From: Sphingobacteriales bacterium TSM_CSS
Lineage (GTDB): Bacteria; Bacteroidota; Bacteroidia; Chitinophagales; UBA2359
Direction: 5' to 3'
NCBI GenBank assembly: GCA_002212985.1
Contig: NBMY01000098.1
Location: 1 to 64,000 of the forward strand
DNA: 64,000 nucleotides
Part shown: positions 28,804 through 37,838 of the stretch, in pieces
Layout of the letters: the number at the start of each line of letters is the position of its first letter
Numbering within the stretch: position 1 is the stretch's first letter
The notes under the pieces: generated by a model
What the model saw: the letters and a program-made list of their open reading frames with translations, nothing else
Databases searched by the model: none
What the model was told of the DNA's origin: nothing
Position numbers and translations under genes: made by a program

Positions 28804-29247
28804 TCAGTTGTGGTAGGGTGGTATATCGGGCAAATACTTATAGGTATGAAGGTGGTAATCTATCTGGCAGCAAAAATGGTAAATGCCATTGGTTACCACC
28901 AGCAGGGGTACCTGTAGGGCCATGTTGTAGCGGGCTACCTGATTAAACGTGTGCTGGGTAATGCGCACATCGGGGGCTTTGCACTCGGCTATAAGCCACG
29001 GACTTAATGCGCGGGTATATACCACCACATCGGTACGGCGTTTTATGTTGTTGTGTGTAAGGCCGCGCTCTACCGCAATTAACCCCAAAGGATACTGCCT
29101 CTCGTTAACCAAAAAATGTATTAAATGCTGCCGAACCCATTCTTCGGGTGTAAGCAACACGTATTTTTTTCTTACAATGTCGTAAATATATACCTTTTCC
29201 CCCTCTTCCTTTGTTGGAATATTTATGGGTGGAAAGTTTAAATTCAT
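28804..29247 (-). CDS. HsdR N-terminal-like nuclease domain protein, 147 aa
   Basis: Small protein with the layout of the type I restriction HsdR_N_2 domain: RTDVVVYTRALSPWLIAECK places Asp and Glu-x-Lys of a PD-(D/E)XK nuclease fold, preceded by EEWVRQHLIHFLVNE and IAVERGLTH. Such stand-alone proteins are common in Bacteroidota; the function is unknown and no restriction partner is nearby. The ATG at 29245-29247 was chosen; the frame runs further upstream to 29421, but the added residues look non-native. Confidence 0.8.
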   Translation of the reverse strand: MNLNFPPINIPTKEEGEKVYIYDIVRKKYVLLTPEEWVRQHLIHFLVNERQYPLGLIAVERGLTHNNIKRRTDVVVYTRALSPWLIAECKAPDVRITQHTFNQVARYNMALQVPLLVVTNGIYHFCCQIDYHLHTYKYLPDIPPYHN

Positions 29248-29405
29248 AACAAAACCGCTTAAAATAACCCTGCAATAACAACAGCAAAACCGCTCTGCCA
29301 CACCGCCAAAAATAATTTGCCGTACAACAAACACAAAAATACGCCATTCCAATGAACTATTGGACAATAATAGCGGTTTGGTGAATAAAAAAATGCGGTT
29401 GCTAC

Positions 29406-29437
29406 TTGCATTTTTCGGCAATATTGCCTTATCTTTG
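29406..29437 (+). promoter_or_regulatory. Promoter of the tRNA cluster
   Basis: TTG at 29406-29408, 21 bp, then TATCTTTG at 29430-29437, the Bacteroidota promoter pattern; the first tRNA begins at 29465, giving a short leader. Confidence 0.7.
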
Positions 29438-29464
29438 CACTCGCCTCCGAAAGTAAGGCAAAAA

Positions 29465-29537
29465 GCGGAAATAGCTCAGTTGGTAGAGCACAACCTTGCC
29501 AAGGTTGGGGTCGCGAGTTCGAGTCTCGTTTTCCGCT
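29465..29537 (+). tRNA. tRNA-Gly (GCC)
   Basis: 73-base cloverleaf with acceptor GCGGAAA/TTTCCGC, D arm AGCTCAGTTGGTAGAGC, anticodon loop CTTGCCA within ACCTTGCCAAGGT, and T arm with GTTCGAGTC. No CCA is encoded. Confidence 0.95.
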
Positions 29538-29573
29538 CTTTTTTATGTTAATTTAATACAGCGAAGCGTCTCT

Positions 29574-29659
29574 GCCCAGGTGGTGGAATCGGTAGACACG
29601 CAGGACTTAAAATCCTGTGGACCTAAAAGTCCGTGCGGGTTCGAGTCCCGCCCCGGGCA
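29574..29659 (+). tRNA. tRNA-Leu (TAA)
   Basis: 86-base class II tRNA. Anticodon TAA lies in GGACTTAAAATCC; the long variable arm is GGACCTAAAAGTCC; T loop GGTTCGAGTCCC. No encoded CCA. Confidence 0.95.
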
Positions 29660-29674
29660 CGCTACTGCTAAAAT

Positions 29675-29747
29675 GCGGAAATAGCTCAGTTGGTAGAGCA
29701 CAACCTTGCCAAGGTTGGGGTCGCGAGTTCGAGTCTCGTTTTCCGCT
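29675..29747 (+). tRNA. tRNA-Gly (GCC), second copy
   Basis: Identical in sequence to 29465-29537, exactly 210 bp later; second unit of the tandem duplication. Confidence 0.95.
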
Positions 29748-29783
29748 CTTTTTCTTTTTAATGTATTACAGCGAAGCGTCTCT

Positions 29784-29869
29784 GCCCAGGTGGTGGAATC
29801 GGTAGACACGCAGGACTTAAAATCCTGTGGACCTAAAAGTCCGTGCGGGTTCGAGTCCCGCCCCGGGCA
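29784..29869 (+). tRNA. tRNA-Leu (TAA), second copy
   Basis: Identical in sequence to 29574-29659, exactly 210 bp later; same long variable arm and TAA anticodon. Confidence 0.95.
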
Positions 29870-29884
29870 CGCTACTGCTAAAAA

Positions 29885-29957
29885 GCGGAAATAGCTCAGT
29901 TGGTAGAGCACAACCTTGCCAAGGTTGGGGTCGCGAGTTCGAGTCTCGTTTTCCGCT
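29885..29957 (+). tRNA. tRNA-Gly (GCC), third copy
   Basis: Identical to the other two Gly(GCC) copies, 210 bp after the second. It begins what would be a third unit, but no Leu gene follows. Confidence 0.95.
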
Positions 29958-29972
29958 CTTTTTCAACTTTTT

Positions 29973-30045
29973 GCGGAAATAGCTCAGCTGGTAGAGCACA
30001 AGCTTCCCAAGCTTGGGGTCGCGAGTTCGAGCCTCGTTTTCCGCT
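29973..30045 (+). tRNA. tRNA-Gly (CCC)
   Basis: Same acceptor and T arm as the Gly(GCC) genes but anticodon stem-loop AAGCTTCCCAAGCTT, giving anticodon CCC. It decodes GGG. It probably arose by duplication of a Gly(GCC) copy with a changed anticodon arm. Confidence 0.93.
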
Positions 30046-30459
30046 CTCAGTTGTTTTTTACTTGCTACACCCTCATTTGCTTTTGCGGTATATGGGGGTG
30101 TATTTTTTTGACTTGTTTACAGTAACTGTCGGCCGCCTTTACCGCCTCTGCTATGGTAAAACTGCAGCACCTTTGTAACTGCCATTTGTAAAGGTTTTAG
30201 CTCACTTTTCCAGTCCCTTTTTTTCGTGATGATTATATTTACCGGCATGCCTATAAGGTGGAAGGGAGCTAAATATGTGTATTATTCTACAATGGTTTGC
30301 ACACAAAAAGTAGCCCATATTTGCCAGTTTGTTTTAACGCGAAACTAAACTTGCATACATCTTTCTAACCCTTACGGGTAATAGTTTTAATGGCAATATT
30401 AATGCATCATAAGTATTTAGAAAGAAGCAAGCCTTAGTTCCTGCAACTTTAGATTACTT
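30046..30459. other. 414-bp intergenic region after the tRNA cluster
   Basis: No gene or hairpin with a clear T-run was identified. Sequence becomes AT-rich toward the next gene, whose stop is at 30460. Confidence 0.4.
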
Positions 30460-32346
30460 TCATTTGCTCCCTTTTTTCCAAACTTCTACTTTCAAGTTGT
30501 CCAAATATATCTTATGTTCATGGGCATTCCATGCAATTGCCTTTATCTTAACAGAAGGAAATGCCAACTTCGGAACTTTTACAAACATGCTAACTTCATC
30601 CCAAACACGTTCTTTGCCACCCCATAAAGAGCATTCGTCATTACCCAGCTTACTTTGTATGCGCACCCCACACCACTTTTTTATAAATGGAGGGCCATTC
30701 AACTCAAGAACCAACATGCCCATTTTATACCACGAGTACACTTTCTCCGGACTGTAGCAGTTAGCAGAAATCCGCAACCACTCCCCGCCTTTTACGTCTA
30801 ATTCCTGCAATGTGGCATCTACAACCTTTATAAACTCATTTTTCTTACTCTGCTCAATGCTCTTTTTTCCTTCATACACAATGCTGTCGCTCAAAAACAT
30901 GCGTGCAGTATCTTCTTCAAATGTATTAATATACAAAGTGCGGTCATATACCAAATCATTTGGTTGCCATTCATTCGAATCAAACATCACCAAATTTCGG
31001 TACTCTAATTTTGTCTTGCCAAAAATGCTTCGGTAATAAGTAAAATTTGTCACCTCTGACCACATTACACCGAGTGATAGCTGATAAGTCTGGAAAATAT
31101 TTAGCACTGTCAAAAAAAACAATACCGGGAAAAGCAACAATCGCTTAAACCAATCTGATGTTAAAGAAATAAAGCAATACCCCAAAGGCAATATGATTAG
31201 CGGATAGGTCTCCACCATTGGTCTTGAGCCAAATCCATTTATGTAACTCCAGCACCACCAACTGTAAGCCACATAAATATGAATAGGCAAAAACACCAAA
31301 ATGCCGACAGCAAACGGATTTTTTTGCTTATACAACAGCCATAACCCAGCAACCCCAAAAATCATAATAGGGGTATAAGAAAGCCATCCGTTTGAAAAAC
31401 TGGTTAAACCATCTATAATATGTGGCCTTAAAAAATTAAATGATTCATCTTTGTAGCTATAATATAGCCATTCTCCTGTTTGTATTTTCCAATACAGTAA
31501 TTGTGGCAACCCTGCAAGAATTGCTCCTGCAACAGCCGAAAATAAGGCAATTTTGTGCTGCCAAATAAAGCTAATTTTATCTGGCAGTGCAAAAAACTGA
31601 GGTATTCCGTACAAAATTGGCAGAACTATGCAAACCACTTCAACTGGACGTATTACCGTAATAAACCCGCAACACAAACCTATTATCAGTCCGGTTGCAA
31701 TACGTGGTTTTTTATGCCACGAAATGGTAACATACAATAAAATAGAATATAACATAAACAAGTATGAATGCGACATGCCTGAGTTATACACCGAAAAGTA
31801 AAACAAATTAGTGCCCAGCGCCACTGCCCCTAAAGCCAATGCAGTAATACCTTCAGAAAAATATTGGCGTAGCAGCTTGCGCAAGATAAACAACCCAAAC
31901 AACACATAAAACATACCTGAACCCAATACCAAAATCAGATAAGGATTCGAGTATCCATCGGGAGGATAACCCATGTTTGAGGACAGTAAATGTGCTAAAG
32001 CAAAAAATGGCAATTGTAATATGGCAACCCCCATTGTATATTTAAACACCTGACGTCCTGTATTTTCTACTTGATGTGCTTCTCCCACACCCAACGGATT
32101 ACCGGCATCGGGGTTGAGGTTTACTTCATATTCATACCGCTTTGCAACAGTGCGATGTAAGCTGTCTAAATCATGGTAAATAAATGTAGCTGGCAAGTAT
32201 GCATAATACCCCCAACTGTCACCTCCACCTTTTATCTGGCCAGTTTTCCATGGCTTAAAAAATGTAAATGCTAAAACATAAAAAACCGCTATAAATAACA
32301 AAGCTATAAGCGATGTGTATTTTGTTAAAATTTGTCTCATAGACAC
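30460..32346 (-). CDS. Polytopic membrane protein, 628 aa, glycosyltransferase-like
   Basis: About 11 hydrophobic segments are spread over the first 435 residues; the early loop contains GGGDSWGYYAYLPATFIYHD, an acidic/aromatic motif in the first periplasmic loop like those of GT-C (family 39-type) glycosyltransferases. The last 180 residues are soluble, with a beta-rich ending. I cannot name the family. Its neighbours (sugar phosphotransferase, oxidoreductase) suggest envelope polysaccharide or protein glycosylation. Base composition is visibly more AT-rich than the flanking core genes, which may indicate transfer. Confidence 0.65.
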   Translation of the reverse strand: MSMRQILTKYTSLIALLFIAVFYVLAFTFFKPWKTGQIKGGGDSWGYYAYLPATFIYHDLDSLHRTVAKRYEYEVNLNPDAGNPLGVGEAHQVENTGRQVFKYTMGVAILQLPFFALAHLLSSNMGYPPDGYSNPYLILVLGSGMFYVLFGLFILRKLLRQYFSEGITALALGAVALGTNLFYFSVYNSGMSHSYLFMLYSILLYVTISWHKKPRIATGLIIGLCCGFITVIRPVEVVCIVLPILYGIPQFFALPDKISFIWQHKIALFSAVAGAILAGLPQLLYWKIQTGEWLYYSYKDESFNFLRPHIIDGLTSFSNGWLSYTPIMIFGVAGLWLLYKQKNPFAVGILVFLPIHIYVAYSWWCWSYINGFGSRPMVETYPLIILPLGYCFISLTSDWFKRLLLFPVLFFLTVLNIFQTYQLSLGVMWSEVTNFTYYRSIFGKTKLEYRNLVMFDSNEWQPNDLVYDRTLYINTFEEDTARMFLSDSIVYEGKKSIEQSKKNEFIKVVDATLQELDVKGGEWLRISANCYSPEKVYSWYKMGMLVLELNGPPFIKKWCGVRIQSKLGNDECSLWGGKERVWDEVSMFVKVPKLAFPSVKIKAIAWNAHEHKIYLDNLKVEVWKKGSK

Positions 32347-32725
32347 ATTTATTCTATGAAAATATATTTTAAAATAAGTTACTTTGCTATCCCTATCTTT
32401 CGGTTGATGCTGAACGTGAATTAACGATACTTGTACAATTAATTATTATTAAGTATATTTTAATATAAATTTCGTGTGTTTTACTCTGTTTAACCGTTGT
32501 TATTGCAAGAAGTAATGATTATTTGAGACCGGATAGTAATACTCTCAATAGCACCTGTGCCAAGTACCTTCTTTTTCCAATTACTTTGGGGGGTGTTTAA
32601 ATCAGTTATTTTACAAAGGCTTTCAAGTTAAAAAATATTTTATTTGAAAAAGCATTTTACCCGGATTGCCAGCAAATATACTCATAAAATTAACGGTTAA
32701 ACAACCCAACCAAACAATGCCTGCG
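32347..32725. other. 379-bp AT-rich intergenic region
   Basis: Upstream of the membrane protein gene and downstream of the sugar transferase. No reading frame or structured element was recognised. Confidence 0.4.
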
Positions 32726-34144
32726 CTATTTACCCCGCCCCTGCAGCAACACCAGTACGGTGTAAATCATCACCTTAAAATCGAGCGCTAACGACATGTT
32801 TTCAATATAAAGCAGGTCGTATTGCATACGTTCTACCATTTCGTCCACGTTTTCGGCGTAGCCAAATTTTACCATACCCAAAGAGGTAATGCCCGGTTTT
32901 ACTTTCATAAGGTGGCGGTAAGCGGGGGCTTTTTCTACAATTTGGTCAATGTAATAACGGCGCTCGGGGCGCGGGCCTACCAAAGACATGTCGCCTTTTA
33001 GTACGTTGTAAAACTGCGGTATTTCGTCTAATCGCCATTTGCGCATAAAACGCCCCCACGGGGTAATACGGTCGTCGTGTTTGCTTGATAACTGCGGCCC
33101 ATTCTTTTCGGCATCTACATACATGGAGCGAAACTTGTAAATATCGAAAAGCCGTCCTCCTTTACCCACCCGTTTTTGGGTGTAAAAAATGGGGCCGGGC
33201 GAAGATAGTTTAACCTTTATGGCCGCAAACAAATACAGTGGCGAGAGCAGCAGCAATACTGTAGCCGATGCGGTTAAATCAATACCCCGTTTAATAATGC
33301 GCTGCCATTCGGGCATTAATTCGGGGTAAATTTCAATGAGCGCCGTGTCTAACACGTTGTTCATTCTTACCGAGCCTGCAATTATATCGTACATATCGGG
33401 TATAATTTTGATGATGACACGTTTTTCGGCCAAACGGTTAATAATTTCGTTAATACGGTAATGTTCCGATGATTCTATGGCAATAACTACTTCATCAATA
33501 TGGTATTTATCAATAATTTGCGGCAATTGTTCTACTGTTCCCAAATTGGGTATGAGCTTATCTAACTGGTTTGATTTATTGCCGTTGGCTTCAATAAATC
33601 CTACAAAGCGGTAACCAAGCGCTTTTTTACGCCCGTTAATTTCATGAAAGAGTTTTACCGCTTTGCTGCTGCCGCCCACAATAATGGTATTGTAGGCTAC
33701 AGCGCTGCTGTTTAGCTGCCGCTTGGCAATGGTAAGCAATATCATGCGCTCTGTGAGGGTAGTTGTAAGCTGCAGGCCAAACAAAACGCCAAACAGTACC
33801 TGATAGCCGCTGTAGCCGGTTACCACATCATCTATCAACACCAGAAAAAACAAAGCCACAGCGCCCAAAAAAGTAGTTACAAGGGTACGGTAAAGCTCGG
33901 CAATGCGCGATTTTCGGTAAATATCGGAGTAGCTGCCCGAAATAAAATGCAAAAAAAGCCAGCCAAGCGGTATAATAGCTACGCCGCTCAGGAGTTTAGG
34001 CGCAGACAAAATGTTCCACGAAAAGGCATATCCTTCTATGCCCACCTTTCGGTAGGTAAAAAACAATACCCACGTAATAACGGCGGCCAGGTAATCAAAA
34101 AGCAAATACAGGGCAATGCCGGCAATTTTGGCACGGCGCATCAT
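32726..34144 (-). CDS. Polyprenyl glycosylphosphotransferase (exopolysaccharide initiating sugar transferase), 472 aa
   Basis: Transfers a sugar-1-phosphate to undecaprenyl phosphate to start exopolysaccharide or capsule synthesis. N-terminal transmembrane helices and a central CoA-binding-like Rossmann region (TIIVGGSSKAVKLFHEINGR, about 160-290) precede the catalytic bacterial sugar transferase domain (about 285-470) with PGPIFYTQKRVGKGGRLFDI, YKFRSMYVDAE and LVGPRPERRYYIDQI. Start: ATG at 34142-34144; the frame is open to a TTG at 34225, which would add 27 residues. Confidence 0.9.
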   Translation of the reverse strand: MMRRAKIAGIALYLLFDYLAAVITWVLFFTYRKVGIEGYAFSWNILSAPKLLSGVAIIPLGWLFLHFISGSYSDIYRKSRIAELYRTLVTTFLGAVALFFLVLIDDVVTGYSGYQVLFGVLFGLQLTTTLTERMILLTIAKRQLNSSAVAYNTIIVGGSSKAVKLFHEINGRKKALGYRFVGFIEANGNKSNQLDKLIPNLGTVEQLPQIIDKYHIDEVVIAIESSEHYRINEIINRLAEKRVIIKIIPDMYDIIAGSVRMNNVLDTALIEIYPELMPEWQRIIKRGIDLTASATVLLLLSPLYLFAAIKVKLSSPGPIFYTQKRVGKGGRLFDIYKFRSMYVDAEKNGPQLSSKHDDRITPWGRFMRKWRLDEIPQFYNVLKGDMSLVGPRPERRYYIDQIVEKAPAYRHLMKVKPGITSLGMVKFGYAENVDEMVERMQYDLLYIENMSLALDFKVMIYTVLVLLQGRGK

Positions 34145-34230
34145 TTTAAGGCGGTCAACCGGTATGTTTGCCGTGGCCGGCGGTATTGTTTCCTTGGTTA
34201 TGGTATAGCTGACTGACAAGGGCAAACAGA

Positions 34231-35199
34231 TTAGTTTTGATACAATAATTTTATGTTATCCCAGTAAAAAGAAGCCTGGGCTGCTTCGTTAGTTTCTAGT
34301 GCGCTTTTAAACAATATCTGAAACTGGTTTAACCCCTCGGCTTCAAGCGCCGACACAGTTTCGGTAAGGTCTATATATATTTTGTTCCAGGTGTTTTTGG
34401 TATTTACATACAGTACCGGTAAAATAACGCCGTTTCCCTCGGCATTGACCCCTTTAACAGCCACCTGAAAAGGCTGGTCGCATTTGTAGTTCAGTTCTAA
34501 GTAAACAGGTACTTTGTTACCGGGCAGTGCGTAATAGTCAATGGTTCCTATTTCAAAAGCCGGGTTAGCTTGACTTATGGTGAGCGTTGCCGAGCGGTTG
34601 CCCTCAAAAACCAGCGCCGGGCTGGCAGTAATATCGAGCAGATTTTGGTTGGGGTTGGTGTCGTCAAAGTTGTTGCCCACTTCAAAATCGGTAATAAAGG
34701 CAAAAGCAGTGCCGGTTGCATAGCGCATGAGGCTGTTGCGGTTAATGGTTTGCATGGGGGTAAGCTGTACCGAAAAAGTATCGGCGGCATAGAAAGGGTA
34801 AATAGAACGGGTTTCGGATATACCGTTGTTGGCAATGCCTGCCCGAAGTATTACCTGCACCGTTCCTTCTTCCAAAACCGGTACCGATGCGGGCAGTTCA
34901 TAAACGCCCAAAGGTTGCGAGTTAATAAACACCCAAACATTTTTAATATTGTGCGATGCCGACCCTTGGTTACTTTGCGCCAACACCTGCATACTGTTAA
35001 TGCTAAGGTAGGCAGGCAGTTCATCGGAGGTTTTACAGCCGTAAACCGCAGTAAACAATACAGCAAGGCAGAGTCCGCACAACTTGTGCAGATAACAAAC
35101 CGGGGTATGTTGTAAGGGGGTTGTCAAGATAAATAGTTGTTCATGCAAGGTTAAAAACAGGGATTGTTTTATTTTTCGGGGGTAGATTATATACGGCAA
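34231..35199 (-). CDS. Predicted lipoprotein, up to 322 aa, unknown function
   Basis: A hydrophobic stretch LCGLCLAVLFTAVYGC ends in a plausible lipobox Cys at about residue 55, followed by KTSDELPAYLSINSMQV and beta-rich sequence ending in SFYWDNIKLLYQN, which resembles the sugar-binding jelly-roll ends seen in Bacteroidota surface lipoproteins. No family recognised. The start is unclear: the frame begins with a TTG at 35199 and no ATG precedes the signal core, so a shorter non-ATG start is likely. Its stop is 5 bp from the upstream limit of the sugar-transferase frame. Confidence 0.6.
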   Translation of the reverse strand: MPYIIYPRKIKQSLFLTLHEQLFILTTPLQHTPVCYLHKLCGLCLAVLFTAVYGCKTSDELPAYLSINSMQVLAQSNQGSASHNIKNVWVFINSQPLGVYELPASVPVLEEGTVQVILRAGIANNGISETRSIYPFYAADTFSVQLTPMQTINRNSLMRYATGTAFAFITDFEVGNNFDDTNPNQNLLDITASPALVFEGNRSATLTISQANPAFEIGTIDYYALPGNKVPVYLELNYKCDQPFQVAVKGVNAEGNGVILPVLYVNTKNTWNKIYIDLTETVSALEAEGLNQFQILFKSALETNEAAQASFYWDNIKLLYQN

Positions 35200-35292
35200 A
35201 AGCTATTGTCTTTTTTCCAGAGATGCATTTTTGCTTTAAAAGTTGGGTTATAAAATTAGTATTTAGTTTGGTTAGGTGCTAAAAAGAGCGGT

Positions 35293-36267
35293 TCAGTTTT
35301 GGTGTTTTTCAATTTCTTCCATAATGCGGTAAGCCAGTTGCATGGAGCGCAGACCGTCTTCTATGGGTACTTCTTCGGGTTTGTTTTGTAATATGCTTTC
35401 GGCAAAGAGGGTAAGTTCCATTTGAATGGCATTTACCGTTTCCGGCTGCGGTCTATTAAAGAGTAAAAATCGGGGTGTTTGGGTTGCATGGGAGTAAATT
35501 TCAAACGAAGGAATATTTGGATTGGCCTCGTTGGCAATCGTCACAATTTCTGTTTGTTTCTCTAAGAAATCAATGCTGATATAGGCGCTGGGTTGAAAAA
35601 TACGGGTTTTGCGCATATTTTTTAAAGACAGGCGGCTGGCGGTAAGGTTGGCAACACAGCCGCCGGCAAACTCAATACGGGCATTGGCAATATCGGGCGA
35701 GGCAGATACTACGGCAACTCCGCTTGCCCGCACCTCTGTTACCTCGTCTTTTACCAGTGTCAGCAGTATGTCAATATCGTGTATCATTAAATCCAGCACT
35801 ACCGACACATCGGTGCCGCGGGGGTTAAACTGCGCCAAACGGTGCGTTTCAATAAATTTTGGTTGCAACGGCTGCGATTTAATAGCCAGAAAAGCTGGGT
35901 TAAACCGTTCAACATGGCCAACCTGCGCCTTTACTCCGGCGTTTCGGGCAAGTTGCACCATTTCGGCAGCTTCGGCTATAGTGCCTGCCAGAGGTTTTTC
36001 AACAAAAATATGGTTGCCATGTGCCAAGGCAAGGCGGGCGGTTTCAAAATGGTGCACGGTAGGCGTTACAATATCGGCCACCTGCGTTTGCTGCAACAAT
36101 TGGGCGGGGTTGGTAAACCGAGGCACGCCAAACTCCAGCGCTACCTTTTCGGCATTCTCGTCATCGGGGTCGTAAAAACCCGTTACTTCGTAAAATGGTA
36201 TTTGTTTAAGCAGTTTAAGGTGTATCTTTCCAAGATGGCCTGCGCCAAATACGCCAACTTTAAGCAT
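35293..36267 (-). CDS. Gfo/Idh/MocA family oxidoreductase, 324 aa
   Basis: NAD(P)-dependent sugar dehydrogenase-type protein. The Rossmann motif is at the start (MLKVGVFGAGHLGKIHLKLL); the family EKP motif appears in HIFVEKPLAGTIAEA, and VGHVERFNPAF and DLMIHDIDILLTLV follow as expected. The ATG at 36265-36267 is the natural start; the frame upstream to 36342 is not supported. Substrate unknown. Possibly UDP-sugar related, given neighbours. Confidence 0.88.
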   Translation of the reverse strand: MLKVGVFGAGHLGKIHLKLLKQIPFYEVTGFYDPDDENAEKVALEFGVPRFTNPAQLLQQTQVADIVTPTVHHFETARLALAHGNHIFVEKPLAGTIAEAAEMVQLARNAGVKAQVGHVERFNPAFLAIKSQPLQPKFIETHRLAQFNPRGTDVSVVLDLMIHDIDILLTLVKDEVTEVRASGVAVVSASPDIANARIEFAGGCVANLTASRLSLKNMRKTRIFQPSAYISIDFLEKQTEIVTIANEANPNIPSFEIYSHATQTPRFLLFNRPQPETVNAIQMELTLFAESILQNKPEEVPIEDGLRSMQLAYRIMEEIEKHQN

Positions 36268-36412
36268 ACCGTTTTGCTGTTTTGTAAAAAGAAGCGCAAA
36301 GTTAGCATTTTTTCGGCCGGCAAACCGAGTTTGCAAGCGCAACCCAAGTTAAAATGAATGGCATTTTGCAAAAAATATGTAATTTTGCACGCCTTACTGC
36401 GCCACAATACTC

Positions 36413-37747
36413 ATGAAAAAAGTAGCATTTTACACATTAGGTTGCAAGTTAAACTATTCCGAAACTTCGGCAATGGGAAGGCTTATGGCAGAACATGGAT
36501 TTGAAACGGTAAAATTTCATGAGCAACCCGATGTGTATGTAATAAACACCTGCTCGGTAACCGATAATGCCGATAAAAAATGCCGCAAGGTTATAAAAGA
36601 AGCCCTGCGCTACTCGCCTAATGCCCAAATTGTAATTGTAGGCTGCTACGCCCAGTTGAAACCGGCCGAAATTGCCGGCATTCCGGGGGTAGATTTGGTG
36701 CTGGGTGCTGCCGAAAAATTTAACATAGCCCAACATTTGCAAGAACTGCCCACAGGCCAAAAAGGGCGTTTTGTGGCCGGCAACATTCAATCGGTTAATT
36801 TTTTTGTAAACGCCTATTCTGCCGGCGAGCGCACCCGTTCCTTTTTAAAAGTGCAGGACGGCTGCGATTACAAGTGTGCTTTTTGCACCATACCCCTGGC
36901 GCGGGGCAGCAGCCGCAGCGATACCATTGAAAACGTGCTGAAAAATGCCCATGAAATTGTAGCCCTGGGAGTAAAGGAAATTGTACTTACCGGGGTAAAC
37001 CTTGGCGACTATGGCAAACAAATGCCCGATGGCAACCCCGCCGAAACCACCTTTTTCCAACTTGTGCAAGCCTTAGACGAGGTACCTGTTCCGCGCATTC
37101 GCATTTCCAGCATTGAACCCAACCTGCTTACCAACGAAATAATTGCCTTTGTAGCCCAATCAAAACGGTTTATGCCCCATTTTCATATACCACTTCAATC
37201 GGGCAATAACCGCATATTGCGCCTTATGCGCCGCCGCTACTTGCGCGAACTGTACGAAGAACGCGTGGCAACCATTAAACAGCTAATACCGCATTGCTGT
37301 ATAGGGGTTGATGTTATTACCGGATTCCCCTCCGAAACCGATGAAGAGTTCATAGATACCTACAACTTCCTTAACCGCCTCGATGTATCTTACCTGCACG
37401 TTTTTACCTACTCCGAGCGGCCAAACACCCACGCCCTGCACATACAACCCGCCATACCCCTGCCCGTAAGGCAAGAAAGAAGCCGCATGCTCCACATTTT
37501 GAGTGACAAAAAACGCCGCCATTTTTACCTGCAACACCTGCAAACCATACGCCCCGTTTTGTTTGAAACCGAAACCGACGGCCTTACTATGAATGGCTTT
37601 ACCGATAACTACATTAAAATTGCCACTCCCTACGACCCGCTGCTGGTAAACGAAATTGAACCTGTGCTGCTGCACCGCCTTACCCCCGATAACCTTATGG
37701 AAATAGAACACTTGCACCACCACGTTGCCACCGGCAGCTTGCCGTAA
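36413..37747 (+). CDS. mtaB: tRNA (t6A37) C2-methylthiotransferase MtaB-like, 444 aa
   Basis: Radical SAM methylthiotransferase acting on adenosine 37 of ANN-decoding tRNAs. N-terminal cluster cysteines Cys11 (TLGCKLN), Cys47 (NTCSVT) and Cys78 (VGCYAQ); radical SAM cluster CDYKCAFC at 151-158; C-terminal TRAM-like end. The LGCKLN start distinguishes MtaB from MiaB/RimO. TAATTTTG at 36380-36387 could be its -7 element. It shares a divergent region with the Gfo/Idh gene. Confidence 0.92.
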   Translation: MKKVAFYTLGCKLNYSETSAMGRLMAEHGFETVKFHEQPDVYVINTCSVTDNADKKCRKVIKEALRYSPNAQIVIVGCYAQLKPAEIAGIPGVDLVLGAAEKFNIAQHLQELPTGQKGRFVAGNIQSVNFFVNAYSAGERTRSFLKVQDGCDYKCAFCTIPLARGSSRSDTIENVLKNAHEIVALGVKEIVLTGVNLGDYGKQMPDGNPAETTFFQLVQALDEVPVPRIRISSIEPNLLTNEIIAFVAQSKRFMPHFHIPLQSGNNRILRLMRRRYLRELYEERVATIKQLIPHCCIGVDVITGFPSETDEEFIDTYNFLNRLDVSYLHVFTYSERPNTHALHIQPAIPLPVRQERSRMLHILSDKKRRHFYLQHLQTIRPVLFETETDGLTMNGFTDNYIKIATPYDPLLVNEIEPVLLHRLTPDNLMEIEHLHHHVATGSLP

Positions 37748-37838
37748 CCAACAGGGGTAAATTTTCTTTTCGGGGTACAGATATTGGTAAGTTAGATAAA
37801 AACCGTATTTTCATGCCCAAAACCAACTACCCCACCCT

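Larger units (their letters stand above)
29465..29957 (+). repeat. Tandem duplication of a tRNA-Gly/tRNA-Leu unit, 210-bp period
   Basis: Units start at 29465, 29675 and 29885 (third only partial). The tRNA genes are identical between units, and the spacers share ATACAGCGAAGCGTCTCT-like sequence before Leu (one T/A change) and GCTACTGCTAAAA after it. Confidence 0.9.

Noticed and set aside
29543-29911. Minus-strand ORF of 122 codons with duplicated ACPGRDSNPHGLLG segments
   Set aside because: It is the reverse complement of the tRNA-Leu genes and spacers, a well-known false protein; the repeats simply mirror the tRNA duplication.
37814-37838. ATG at 37814 as start of the acyltransferase gene
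   Set aside because: Out of frame with the acyltransferase reading frame; the GTG at 37839 gives a plausible N-terminus without invoking a frameshift.
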